A stretch of 12,682 nt of DNA from Pseudomonadota bacterium (GTDB taxonomy: Bacteria > Desulfobacterota > Syntrophobacteria > Syntrophobacterales > Syntrophobacteraceae), in the NCBI GenBank assembly GCA_023442755.1, contig JAEZXS010000299.1, positions 1 through 12,682 of the forward strand, in the 5' to 3' direction. Both the position numbers and the translations under genes were made by a program. This document shows positions 7,206-12,682 of the stretch, one piece after another. The notes under the pieces were generated by a model. That model was not told the DNA's origin. It ran no database searches and saw only the letters and a list, made by a program, of their open reading frames with translations. Each line of letters opens with the position of its first letter. The stretch's first letter is position 1.

Positions 7206-8942
7206 TCAGTGCACGAAACGCAGAAATACGGCGTTGCGGCGGCCTTCGGCTTTTGTCCTGATCTTATCGGCGTACCTGGTGATAAGAAATCCGGACATCT
7301 TCGCCAGGGCCGCTGGGTCGGAGGCGATGGTTTCGGGATCGGGCTGTATCTGCGGGAAGCACATTGCATCCCCATCGTAGGACACTTCAAGGTCTATGTG
7401 GAATTCGTCGAACGAAAGGCATGCCGTGACGGGACCCCTGGCCAGGTCAAGCATCGAAAGAGACTCGTAGAGTTCGTTCATTGCGGCTGTTGCCCTTTGT
7501 ATTACATCCTTTCTGGCGCTCCACTCGGTTCCTTTGTTTTCGAAAAATTCGTAAATCTTTCTCTGCTCATCCCTGCCCGGCTCCAGTTCCAGGGACGCTT
7601 TCAACGAGATCCCGATCCGGAAGAGCAGGTTCAGCAGGATGGCCGTGATGGTGGACAGGGCCAGGGAAGAGCTGAAGATCGGCTTCAGTTCGTTTGGAAC
7701 GTTCGTATACAGCTCGGGGAGGCTCTCCACGCTCATGCCGAGGATCAGGGAGAGGCCTATGACGAATATGCGCCGTGCATCAAGCATCCTGGTCATAATG
7801 ATGTTCCAGCCGGTGACCAGCATGAAACAGGCAGCGTAGAGCACGATGGCTCCGATGATCGGCTTAGGCATCGTGGTCATGGCGGCGGATATGCGGGGAA
7901 GAAAAGCAAGGGCGATGCAGGTCGCGCCTGTCGAATAGCCGAGGAACCTGCTGGTGGCGCCTGTGGCATAGGACATGCCGATATTGGAAGAGGAGGACGC
8001 AAGCCCCGAGCCGCCCAAAAGTCCGGCAACCATCGTTCCAAGTCCGTCGGCGAAAAGGCCTCTTCCCACCGAGTGCATGTCCACCCGTTTCCAGTCGGCA
8101 TCGTTTATCTTCTGGCAGCTTATTATATCTCCGGTCAGCTTCAGGGACGCACAGAGGGCCGCAACGAGAAAAGGCGCCAGGAAAGCCATGTCCAGCGAAA
8201 ATGCGGGATGTTCCAGGCGCGGCCATGCCACAAAAGACTCCGGCATGGAACCGGCCGGTTGGCTGAAGGTACCAGCCCCGGCGATGTATGAGGTGATATA
8301 ACCGGCCAGGATGGCAAGCAGGATGGAGTAGAGCCTGAACTTCCCCTTGCCCCACACGTTCAGCCCGACAATAACCCCGAGGGTGACCAGGCCCGTTACG
8401 AGTTCGGGAGTGCTGATCGCGCCGCCCTGCCGCCCGATTCCCGACATGGACCGGAGAGCGTAGGGAGCTATGGCCAACCCCAGGTTGACCACGGCGAGCC
8501 CGGATATTTCGGGAGGCAGGAGAATGCGCAGGCGCGGCATGATCCTCGACAGGGCGGCCTCCGCGAGGCCGGCGAGAGCGGTCATTCCGAAGAGCAGGGG
8601 AAGGCCGCCGGCCTTTGCCGCCAGTACCGATGCCTGGAAATATATGAAGGAACTCGTGTGCAGGCAGAAGTAGCCCGAGCCTACGCCCCATCTCGGAACG
8701 GCTTGCAGGATGCATGCGAGCCCGCCTGCGATCAGGCCGACGTTCACCAGCGATTGCGTCTGCAATTCGTCGGCACCGATCGCGTTGGCGATAAATATCG
8801 TGGCGACGAGGCCGGAAATCAAAAGGGCGGCGTGTTGTATGCTGAGTATGAGCAGGGTGGGCAGCGGGACGGGATCGTCGACCCCATAGATCAGATCTGC
8901 GGGTTTTCGCCTGGGGTTTGGTTCTCCTTCGTGTTTTCCCAC
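7206..8942 (-). CDS. NCS2-family (xanthine/uracil-type) permease with C-terminal RsbW/GHKL-like extension
   Basis: Seen: a 578-residue product with a hydrophobic core of many membrane segments (NCS2 proteins have 14) between about residues 25 and 440. NCS2 landmarks include the SIQHAALLISG segment near the start of TM1 and the TM10 signature NIGMSYATG (from N320; NxGxxxxTG). Family members import uracil, xanthine, urate or ascorbate by cation symport. Odd: the TM8 Glu that binds substrate in UraA (E241) aligns with Lys268 (KLTGD), and the Glu/Gln before the TM10 signature aligns with Ser319. So substrate and mechanism are uncertain. The last ~135 residues are soluble and resemble a GHKL/RsbW ATPase (NELYES at about 489-494, then FDEFHIDLEV, then SGFLITRYADKI and a final strand) with key ATP residues missing. 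Start: GTG at 8942 has an AGGAG site 9 bases upstream; the longer GTG at 8987 (593 residues) has none. It has its own promoter. Confidence 0.85.
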   Translation of the reverse strand: MGKHEGEPNPRRKPADLIYGVDDPVPLPTLLILSIQHAALLISGLVATIFIANAIGADELQTQSLVNVGLIAGGLACILQAVPRWGVGSGYFCLHTSSFIYFQASVLAAKAGGLPLLFGMTALAGLAEAALSRIMPRLRILLPPEISGLAVVNLGLAIAPYALRSMSGIGRQGGAISTPELVTGLVTLGVIVGLNVWGKGKFRLYSILLAILAGYITSYIAGAGTFSQPAGSMPESFVAWPRLEHPAFSLDMAFLAPFLVAALCASLKLTGDIISCQKINDADWKRVDMHSVGRGLFADGLGTMVAGLLGGSGLASSSSNIGMSYATGATSRFLGYSTGATCIALAFLPRISAAMTTMPKPIIGAIVLYAACFMLVTGWNIIMTRMLDARRIFVIGLSLILGMSVESLPELYTNVPNELKPIFSSSLALSTITAILLNLLFRIGISLKASLELEPGRDEQRKIYEFFENKGTEWSARKDVIQRATAAMNELYESLSMLDLARGPVTACLSFDEFHIDLEVSYDGDAMCFPQIQPDPETIASDPAALAKMSGFLITRYADKIRTKAEGRRNAVFLRFVH

Positions 8943-8951
8943 CGGTTGCGT

Positions 8952-8956
8952 CTCCT
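8952..8956 (-). promoter_or_regulatory. Ribosome binding site favouring the shorter permease start
   Basis: AGGAG on the minus strand lies 9 bases before the GTG at 8942. The outer GTG at 8987 lacks a purine-rich site and would sit only about 17 nt from the predicted RNA start. The 15 extra residues are polar and precede the hydrophobic core either way. Confidence 0.55.
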
Positions 8957-9010
8957 GTTTGCGATGACTTGCCTCCCCGGTCTTCACCGGCAGAGCATCG
9001 AAGGCAAGCC

Positions 9011-9039
9011 ATTTTACAGGCGCTCTTGTTTTACTTCAA
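9011..9039 (-). promoter_or_regulatory. Predicted sigma-70 promoter of the permease gene
   Basis: On the minus strand, TTGAAG (9034-9039; 4 of 6) and TAAAAT (9011-9016; 5 of 6) are separated by an optimal 17 bp. Transcription would begin near 9004, giving a leader of about 60 nt before the GTG at 8942. I see no purine-riboswitch core in that leader. Confidence 0.55.
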
Positions 9040-9120
9040 CTCTTCCTTTTCTCTGCGGGAAACATCGCGCGGAGTGCATTACGCACCCACCGGAGCATGG
9101 GCATCGCGCTCTTATGAAAA

Positions 9121-9194
9121 GCCGCGAAGAAGAACCAACTGTAAAGAGATACGGAATATTTCAGCACTTGTGGGAGCGGCTTGCAGCCGCGATC
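9121..9194 (+). repeat. 74-bp direct repeat, copy 1, with REP-like hairpin
   Basis: This block begins GCCGCGAAGAAG and ends in a REP-like TGTGGGAGCGGCTTGCAGCC core. It aligns with 9328-9402 with 8 mismatches and 1 single-base indel (about 88% identity). Near its 3' end, GCGGCT (9176-9181) pairs perfectly with AGCCGC (9185-9190) around a TGC loop. The GTGGGAGC-GGCTTGC-GCCGCGATC pattern resembles REP elements known from pseudomonads and other proteobacteria; that resemblance is from memory. Confidence 0.8.
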
Positions 9195-9211
9195 GAGGCG
9201 CCCGGAGCATA

Positions 9212-9239
9212 CCAGCATCAGGCTGGATTAAGTTTTTTT
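9212..9239 (+). terminator. Hairpin plus T-run (possible rho-independent terminator)
   Basis: CCAGC (9212-9216) pairs with GCTGG (9222-9226) around a 5-base loop, followed by ATTAAG and seven T residues (9233-9239). The form is right, but the stem is short and no gene is read into it on the plus strand. It may simply be part of the repeat's 3' tail; copy 2 of the repeat lacks it. Confidence 0.3.
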
Positions 9240-9241
9240 CT

Positions 9242-9275
9242 CGTTCCCATGCTGTGCGTGCTCCGCGTGGGAACG
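9242..9275. repeat. Palindromic CGTTCCC...GGGAACG intergenic element
   Basis: CGTTCCCATGC (9242-9252) pairs with GCGTGGGAACG (9265-9275) with a single wobble pair and a 12-base loop. It resembles the widespread CGTTCCCACGC/GCGTGGGAACG intergenic palindrome of proteobacteria (from memory). A smaller CGGGA/TCCCG stem (9280-9294) follows directly. Confidence 0.65.
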
Positions 9276-9327
9276 CGGACGGGATTGAGTCCCGCGCAAG
9301 GACCATTGCCGTCATTTAAAGGACCAA

Positions 9328-9402
9328 GCCGCGAAGAAGCACCGACGGTTAAGAGTTACGGAATAATTTCAGTACTTGTGGGAGTAGCTTGCAGCCGCGA
9401 TC
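9328..9402 (+). repeat. 75-bp direct repeat, copy 2
   Basis: This is the second copy of the 9121-9194 block, same orientation, 207 bp downstream. It keeps GCCGCGAAGAAG, TTACGGAAT, TTTCAG, ACTTGTGGGAG and GCTTGCAGCCGCGATC. Its hairpin stem is weakened (GTAGCT facing AGCCGC). Similarity continues raggedly past the end (GGAGCA, then GAATTAGG against GGATTAAG), so the full unit may be about 110 bp. Confidence 0.78.
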
Positions 9403-9450
9403 ATGCGGAGCACATTGAATTAGGATAGCCATATATTCTTCTTTTCTCTC

Positions 9451-9474
9451 GCGAAGCCGCGAAGACGCGAAGAA
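9451..9474. repeat. Three tandem 8-bp GCGAAGNN units
   Basis: GCGAAGCC, GCGAAGAC and GCGAAGAA follow each other without gaps. The same CCGCGAAGA core opens both long repeat copies, which suggests a common origin for these sequences. Similar GCGAAG-rich strings are common in non-coding DNA of environmental bacteria (from memory). Confidence 0.65.
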
Positions 9475-9595
9475 AAGCCTGGGGAAAATGAGTTCAGGCT
9501 CCCTGAAAAGTTTCTAAAGGATCGAGGCTGGAAGCCTTTCCCAAACAGTTCAGACTTCGCGGCGGTTACGAATGCTAAAGTTGACGCGCATGCGA

Positions 9596-9653
9596 CTCGG
9601 CGGGACTGAAGGCTGCTCCTACATCAGTACCTGCTTTCTCGGTTGCTCCCACA
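9596..9653 (-). repeat. Pair of REP-like half elements (TGTRGGAGC), 30-bp period
   Basis: On the minus strand, TGTGGGAGCAACC (ending at 9653) and TGTAGGAGCAGCC (ending at 9623) lie 30 bp apart and share ATGTRGGAGCA. The second continues as CTTCAGTCCCG, like the GGCTTCAGCCGCG arm of REP-type hairpins. These are diverged, oppositely oriented relatives of the core in 9121-9194. Confidence 0.55.
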
Positions 9654-9708
9654 TCATGTGCTGTCAATCAGCCATCGAGTTCAGGCAATTTCTCGTGAAC
9701 GTTCTTTA

Positions 9709-9737
9709 TTGACAATACCTGCCGCTTTTTCCAGTAT
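9709..9737 (+). promoter_or_regulatory. Possible promoter of the MipA/OmpV-family gene
   Basis: A perfect TTGACA (9709-9714) is followed after 17 bp by CAGTAT (9732-9737), only 3 of 6 matches to a -10 box. It lies about 110 bp upstream of the ATG at 9845. TTGACA also forms a short inverted repeat with TGTCAAT at 9662-9668. The weak -10 keeps confidence low. Confidence 0.35.
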
Positions 9738-9844
9738 GCGCTGCGACAGTGGGACGCCCGGTTTCATTCAAAATAGGGCCAGGTGGCAGTCCGGCACCGC
9801 GTTCGTCGCGGGCGCCGTATCCGATACTCTCAAGGACATTCTTT

Positions 9845-10714
9845 ATGCACGCTCTCCGCTTCCCGCGACAGTTGGGTATCCTATTCGTATTCCTGCTTAT
9901 AACGTTGTTTTCTGCAACCATCTGTATGGCAGATGGAACACCGGATGCCGCCGGCTCACCCGGGAATCCTCAGGGCTTCGAGAATTCGGCCCGGCAAAAA
10001 GAGTGGGACGTGAAGGTCGGGCTGGGAATGCGTGTGGGGCCAAGGTATGAAGGCGGAGGCGAATATACTCTGTCTCCCGTTCCCTATTTCAACATAGCGT
10101 GGCGGGATATCGTAAATCTCGGACTTGGCGGGTTGAACTTGAACCTGCTGCGTGGCCGGGACTACAAGTTCGGAGCCGGGATTACCTATAACCCCGGGCG
10201 CGATGAAAAGGGCAGCAGCTTCTTTGGCACCAGCCTCTCAGGCACGGACGAGAGGCTGCGGGGCCTCGGCGACATCGACCCTGCCCTGGGGTTCCGCGCC
10301 TTCGGCGCTTACATGCTGGGCCCGCTTGCCCTGAACGCATCAATCACGAAATATATCGGCGATCAGAATGACGGTGTTCTGGTCAACTTCGGCGTGTCGC
10401 TTCCCTGGCATCCCATGAATAAACTCACCCTGACGCCGAACATCGTGGCTACCTGGGCGGACGACAAATACATGCAGACCTTTTTCGGAGTGACGCAATT
10501 CCAGTCCTCACGCTCGGGCCTGGCCGCCTTCAACGCGGAGTCCGGGATAAAGGATGTGACGCTGGGCCTGAATGCCACTTACCTGGTTGACCGGCACTGG
10601 TTCGTTTCGTCGGATGCCGGTGTGAAGCAGTTGGAAGGGGATGCGGATAGGAGTCCGATAACAGAGTCGGGCACGTCTGCGACGTTCGGCACCGTTGTCG
10701 GGTATCATTTCTAA
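9845..10714 (+). CDS. MipA/OmpV-family outer-membrane protein
   Basis: Seen: 289 residues. The N-terminus (1-29) is a signal peptide: basic start (HALRFPRQ), hydrophobic core GILFVFLLITLF, and likely cleavage after Ala29 in CMA/DG. The mature protein is a predicted beta-barrel with MipA/OmpV-like sections: WDVKVGLGMRVGPRYEGG, LSPVPYFNIAWRD, the acidic DERLRGLGDIDPALGFRAFG segment, a WADDKYMQTFFGVT-like segment near residue 200, and a last strand ending in Phe (GTVVGYHF). Known for the family: E. coli MipA is a scaffold linking the lytic transglycosylase MltA to PBP1B, and other members are porin-like. A specific role here is not shown. The ATG at 9845 has AAGGA 8 bases upstream and leads straight into the signal peptide. 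An upstream start at 9749 would place 32 residues before the signal peptide and was rejected. The gene converges on a serine hydrolase gene. Confidence 0.87.
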   Translation: MHALRFPRQLGILFVFLLITLFSATICMADGTPDAAGSPGNPQGFENSARQKEWDVKVGLGMRVGPRYEGGGEYTLSPVPYFNIAWRDIVNLGLGGLNLNLLRGRDYKFGAGITYNPGRDEKGSSFFGTSLSGTDERLRGLGDIDPALGFRAFGAYMLGPLALNASITKYIGDQNDGVLVNFGVSLPWHPMNKLTLTPNIVATWADDKYMQTFFGVTQFQSSRSGLAAFNAESGIKDVTLGLNATYLVDRHWFVSSDAGVKQLEGDADRSPITESGTSATFGTVVGYHF

Positions 10715-10740
10715 GGCTTTAAATTGACTGATATGCGAGG

Positions 10741-10789
10741 GCATGGGAGCGATAACTACCTCGATCGCGACTACAAGCCGCTCCCACGC
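10741..10789. repeat. REP-like inverted repeat between convergent genes
   Basis: TGGGAGCG (10744-10751) pairs perfectly with CGCTCCCA (10779-10786), extendable to 11 bp with one mismatch. The minus-strand sequence of 10759-10786 matches the core of the 9121-9194 repeat at 26 of 28 bases. Its inner stem GCGGCT/AGTCGC is kept through a G-T wobble. No T-run follows, but it sits in the 108-bp spacer between two stop codons and could slow or end transcription from either side. Confidence 0.65.
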
Positions 10790-10822
10790 CCGTTCCAGCT
10801 CTCCGGGCATAAGTGTGCGCAC

Positions 10823-12682
10823 TCACTCCGCTTTGATACGGAAAACATCGCCTGCAACCCCGATGCAGCAGATATAGCTTCCCGGCGGAGCATAAGCGGC
10901 ATCCGGGTCGACTACACTGTCGAACAGGGTGGCGTCGGTGTTTGCGATTATCACCCTGCCGTTTTGGGGCTTGTCGAAGCTGACCATCGCCCCTTTTTCG
11001 ACCTTGAGGCATTCCGTGTAGTTTTCTGAACCGATCGTGAGGGTATTTTCACCCGCTTTCACTTTCCCGACGCCATCTGCCATGGAAAACACCACATTCC
11101 CCGATTTCGCCCAGGTTATGCCGTCTTTGGCGAAAAGGGTAAGGTCGGTCTGATCCCGCAGCGCGGTCGCCGCGATGCTTGCGTATCCGGCATTCTCTAT
11201 TTTCTTGATGCCTCCGAAATCCACGTAACCGGGCAGTTCCTTATAAACGGATGAGACGACCACCAGTGCGGGGTCCCTGGTTAACTGGATCGAGGGCGTG
11301 ACATTTCTCAGCAGCCAGGTTTTTCCGTTCACGTTCGTGCCGAGCTGCGCCGGTTTCCTGAGAGCATCGATTTTCTGGAAGACGATGGTGTCAAGGCCAT
11401 AGGGCGGTACCCTGCAGGCAACGTGGGATTGGCCGTCTATGGTCGTGAAGTAGCATTTCAGGTTCTTTTCGCCATTATGGAAATAGCCGTCGTTATAGAC
11501 AAAGGCCAATGGCTGTGCGGATTTGGCTTTTGCCGATTTGGGGTCTGCCGGCGGCTGGATGGTCAACCCTTTTCCGTCTTTATTGAAGACGACCTTCGCA
11601 GCTCCGGTCCCGTTCATGTACCAGCCTGCATATTTCGCCGTCCCGGCAGGGATCGGCTGCGGCTTGACGGGTTTTTCGACCGTTCCGGGCTGCACCATCA
11701 ACCCTTTGTCCTTCATTACCGCATCGAGAATGGGGCGCGCCAGCTCCTCGCCCGATACATTTCCAGATATGCTGACGGCTACAACAACCCGTTTTTCGGG
11801 AACGATCAGCAGGTCTGTAGAATAAAAGGACGTATTACCCCCCTTGCCGACAACCTGGATGCCGTTCTTTAGGTAGTCGGGAAGGTTCGAATATTCCCAG
11901 CCGAACGCGTTCAGCAGCGGCATATCCCTGAGCTTTTCGGAAATCCGGGTCGGCTGGGGTTTTAGAATTTCCGCGATCGAATTCGCGGAAATTATTCTTT
12001 TGCCTCCGGCCGTAAAACTGTCGCCGAAGCGACACAGGTCCTCGGCCGTCGACGACAGGCCGCCGGCCGCATAGACCGTGTAGGTTTCGTGCGGGTATTG
12101 CCTGCAGGTCTTCGAATCGTAACATTCGGCGATGTTCGGTTCTCCCGCTTCTCCAACGCTTGCCGAGGTATCTTGCATATCGAGCGGCTTGAAGATTCTC
12201 TCTGCCAGGAAATCTAGGAATTTCTTCCCCGACACCTTTTCGACAATGATTTCGGAAAGCGTGAACCCGTCATTGCAGTAGATGGACATGGCCCCGGGAT
12301 CGTGTTTCAAATACGTGCCTTTCAAGGTGTCGAGCAGGACTGCATGCGCGTTGATGGAAGGCTTGTATTCGGGAAAAAACGAGGTGCCGGGAAGGCCGGA
12401 AGAATGATTGAAGAGCATTCTTACCGTTATGTTCTTGTATCTTTTGTCTTTCATCGTGAATTCGGGGATGTATTTCACGATGCTCTCGTCCAGGCCGACC
12501 TTTCCTTCATCGACCAGCATCAGTATGGCTGCGGCAACGAACATCTTACTCGTCGAACCGATGTTGTAGCGCGTGTTCCTGTCGACCGGCCTGTTTTCCG
12601 AGCGGTTCGCGACCCCGATGCCTTCCGAGTAAACGATTTTTCCCTGGTCCATTATGGCGACTGTCGCCCCGCTTCCCTTGCC
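10823..12682 (-). CDS. Serine hydrolase, class C beta-lactamase/DD-peptidase fold (5' end outside window)
   Basis: Seen: the frame stays open to the right edge. The ten residues before the Met at 12652 (ending GATVAI) continue the normal family N-terminus, so that Met is not the start; signal peptide and start lie off the window. Numbering from that Met: STSK (33-36) is the SxxK motif with the nucleophilic Ser; YCN (125-127) is the YxN motif; GKGGNTSF (269-276) stands in for the KTG/HxG motif. FNHSSGLPG (81-89) and AAGGLSSTAEDLCRFG are further landmarks. The catalytic domain ends near 320. About 290 more residues follow, starting TAKYAGWYM, which look like two beta-rich segments common behind Pab87/EstB-type serine hydrolases. 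Members act as D-amino peptidases, DD-peptidases or esterases, usually periplasmic or secreted. All catalytic motifs are present. True beta-lactamase activity is unlikely to be the main role. It converges on the MipA/OmpV-type gene. Confidence 0.86.
   Translation of the reverse strand, partial: GKGSGATVAIMDQGKIVYSEGIGVANRSENRPVDRNTRYNIGSTSKMFVAAAILMLVDEGKVGLDESIVKYIPEFTMKDKRYKNITVRMLFNHSSGLPGTSFFPEYKPSINAHAVLLDTLKGTYLKHDPGAMSIYCNDGFTLSEIIVEKVSGKKFLDFLAERIFKPLDMQDTSASVGEAGEPNIAECYDSKTCRQYPHETYTVYAAGGLSSTAEDLCRFGDSFTAGGKRIISANSIAEILKPQPTRISEKLRDMPLLNAFGWEYSNLPDYLKNGIQVVGKGGNTSFYSTDLLIVPEKRVVVAVSISGNVSGEELARPILDAVMKDKGLMVQPGTVEKPVKPQPIPAGTAKYAGWYMNGTGAAKVVFNKDGKGLTIQPPADPKSAKAKSAQPLAFVYNDGYFHNGEKNLKCYFTTIDGQSHVACRVPPYGLDTIVFQKIDALRKPAQLGTNVNGKTWLLRNVTPSIQLTRDPALVVVSSVYKELPGYVDFGGIKKIENAGYASIAATALRDQTDLTLFAKDGITWAKSGNVVFSMADGVGKVKAGENTLTIGSENYTECLKVEKGAMVSFDKPQNGRVIIANTDATLFDSVVDPDAAYAPPGSYICCIGVAGDVFRIKAE

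Larger units (their letters stand above)
8943..9844. other. Repeat-rich intergenic region between divergent permease and mipA-like genes
   Basis: About 900 bp without a credible protein gene; the open frames here lack ribosome sites, family resemblance and sensible composition. It holds the permease leader and promoter, two diverged copies of a 74-75 bp repeat, a CGTTCCC palindrome, a GCGAAGNN tandem array, a pair of REP-like half elements and a likely promoter for the downstream outer-membrane gene. The density of short palindromic repeats suggests a site where REP/MITE-like elements have collected. Confidence 0.7.

Noticed and set aside
7261..7300. CTTATC...GATAAG inverted repeat near the permease 3' end, similar to the operator half-site.
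   Set aside because: It lies in codons for the last helix (RYADKI region), only 6 bp match, and it is far from a promoter, so chance is likely.
7188..8291. A 367-codon plus-strand frame across the permease gene.
   Set aside because: Its composition is Gly/His/Arg-rich and it has no membrane or domain pattern, while the opposite strand encodes a coherent NCS2 permease.
8943..9004. Purine or xanthine riboswitch in the permease leader.
   Set aside because: The leader is about 60 nt and shows no conserved aptamer core or anti-terminator pairing that I can recognise.
9121..9402. CRISPR-like array, because of two spaced direct repeats.
   Set aside because: Only two diverged copies of 74-75 bp, 207 bp apart, with no cas genes; the layout fits dispersed REP-like elements.
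8658..9428. A 256-codon plus-strand frame over the permease 5' end and the repeat region.
   Set aside because: It crosses the permease promoter and two repeat elements, has no ribosome site, and its translation resembles nothing known.
9643..10050. A 135-codon plus-strand frame overlapping the start of the MipA-like gene.
   Set aside because: It is out of frame with the gene that has a signal peptide and ribosome site, and has no recognisable features.

Overview
The window looks like chromosomal DNA of a moderately GC-rich, Gram-negative bacterium: it encodes an autotransporter with an outer-membrane barrel and a MipA/OmpV-type outer-membrane protein. The gene content would suit a proteobacterium or a member of the former Deltaproteobacteria. 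That placement is inference; no marker gene settles it.

Layout. (1) 2-1594 (+): C-terminal part of a GDSL/SGNH-hydrolase autotransporter, cut by the left edge. (2) 1601-6379 (-): a full-length 1592-residue Lhr-type superfamily 2 helicase, converging on the autotransporter with only 6 bp between stop codons. (3) 6464-7116 (-): a type II toxin-antitoxin pair (ribbon-helix-helix antitoxin, then PIN/VapC-like toxin) with a 4-base stop/start overlap, preceded by a promoter overlapped by a perfect 9-bp inverted repeat. (4) 7206-8942 (-): an NCS2 nucleobase-type permease with a soluble C-terminal extension resembling a degenerate RsbW/GHKL ATPase fold, and with unusual residues at the two normal substrate-binding positions. 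(5) 8943-9844: about 900 bp without a credible gene, holding the permease promoter, two 74-75 bp direct repeat copies, REP-like hairpins, an 8-bp tandem array and a likely mipA promoter. (6) 9845-10714 (+): MipA/OmpV-family outer-membrane protein with a signal peptide. (7) 10715-10822: short convergent spacer with another REP-like hairpin. (8) 10823-12682 (-): serine hydrolase of the class C beta-lactamase/DD-peptidase fold with a large C-terminal beta-rich extension, its 5' end beyond the right edge.

How the genes relate. Permease, antitoxin, toxin and helicase all run on the minus strand, but the toxin-antitoxin pair has its own promoter, and nothing joins the four into one pathway. Three genes act in the envelope (autotransporter esterase, MipA-like protein, serine hydrolase), and the last two converge. 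I see no defence island, phage, CRISPR array, transposase, tRNA or rRNA. The items most worth a second look are the divergent permease with its apparent pseudo-ATPase tail, the nested operator of the toxin-antitoxin pair, and the cluster of REP-like repeats.
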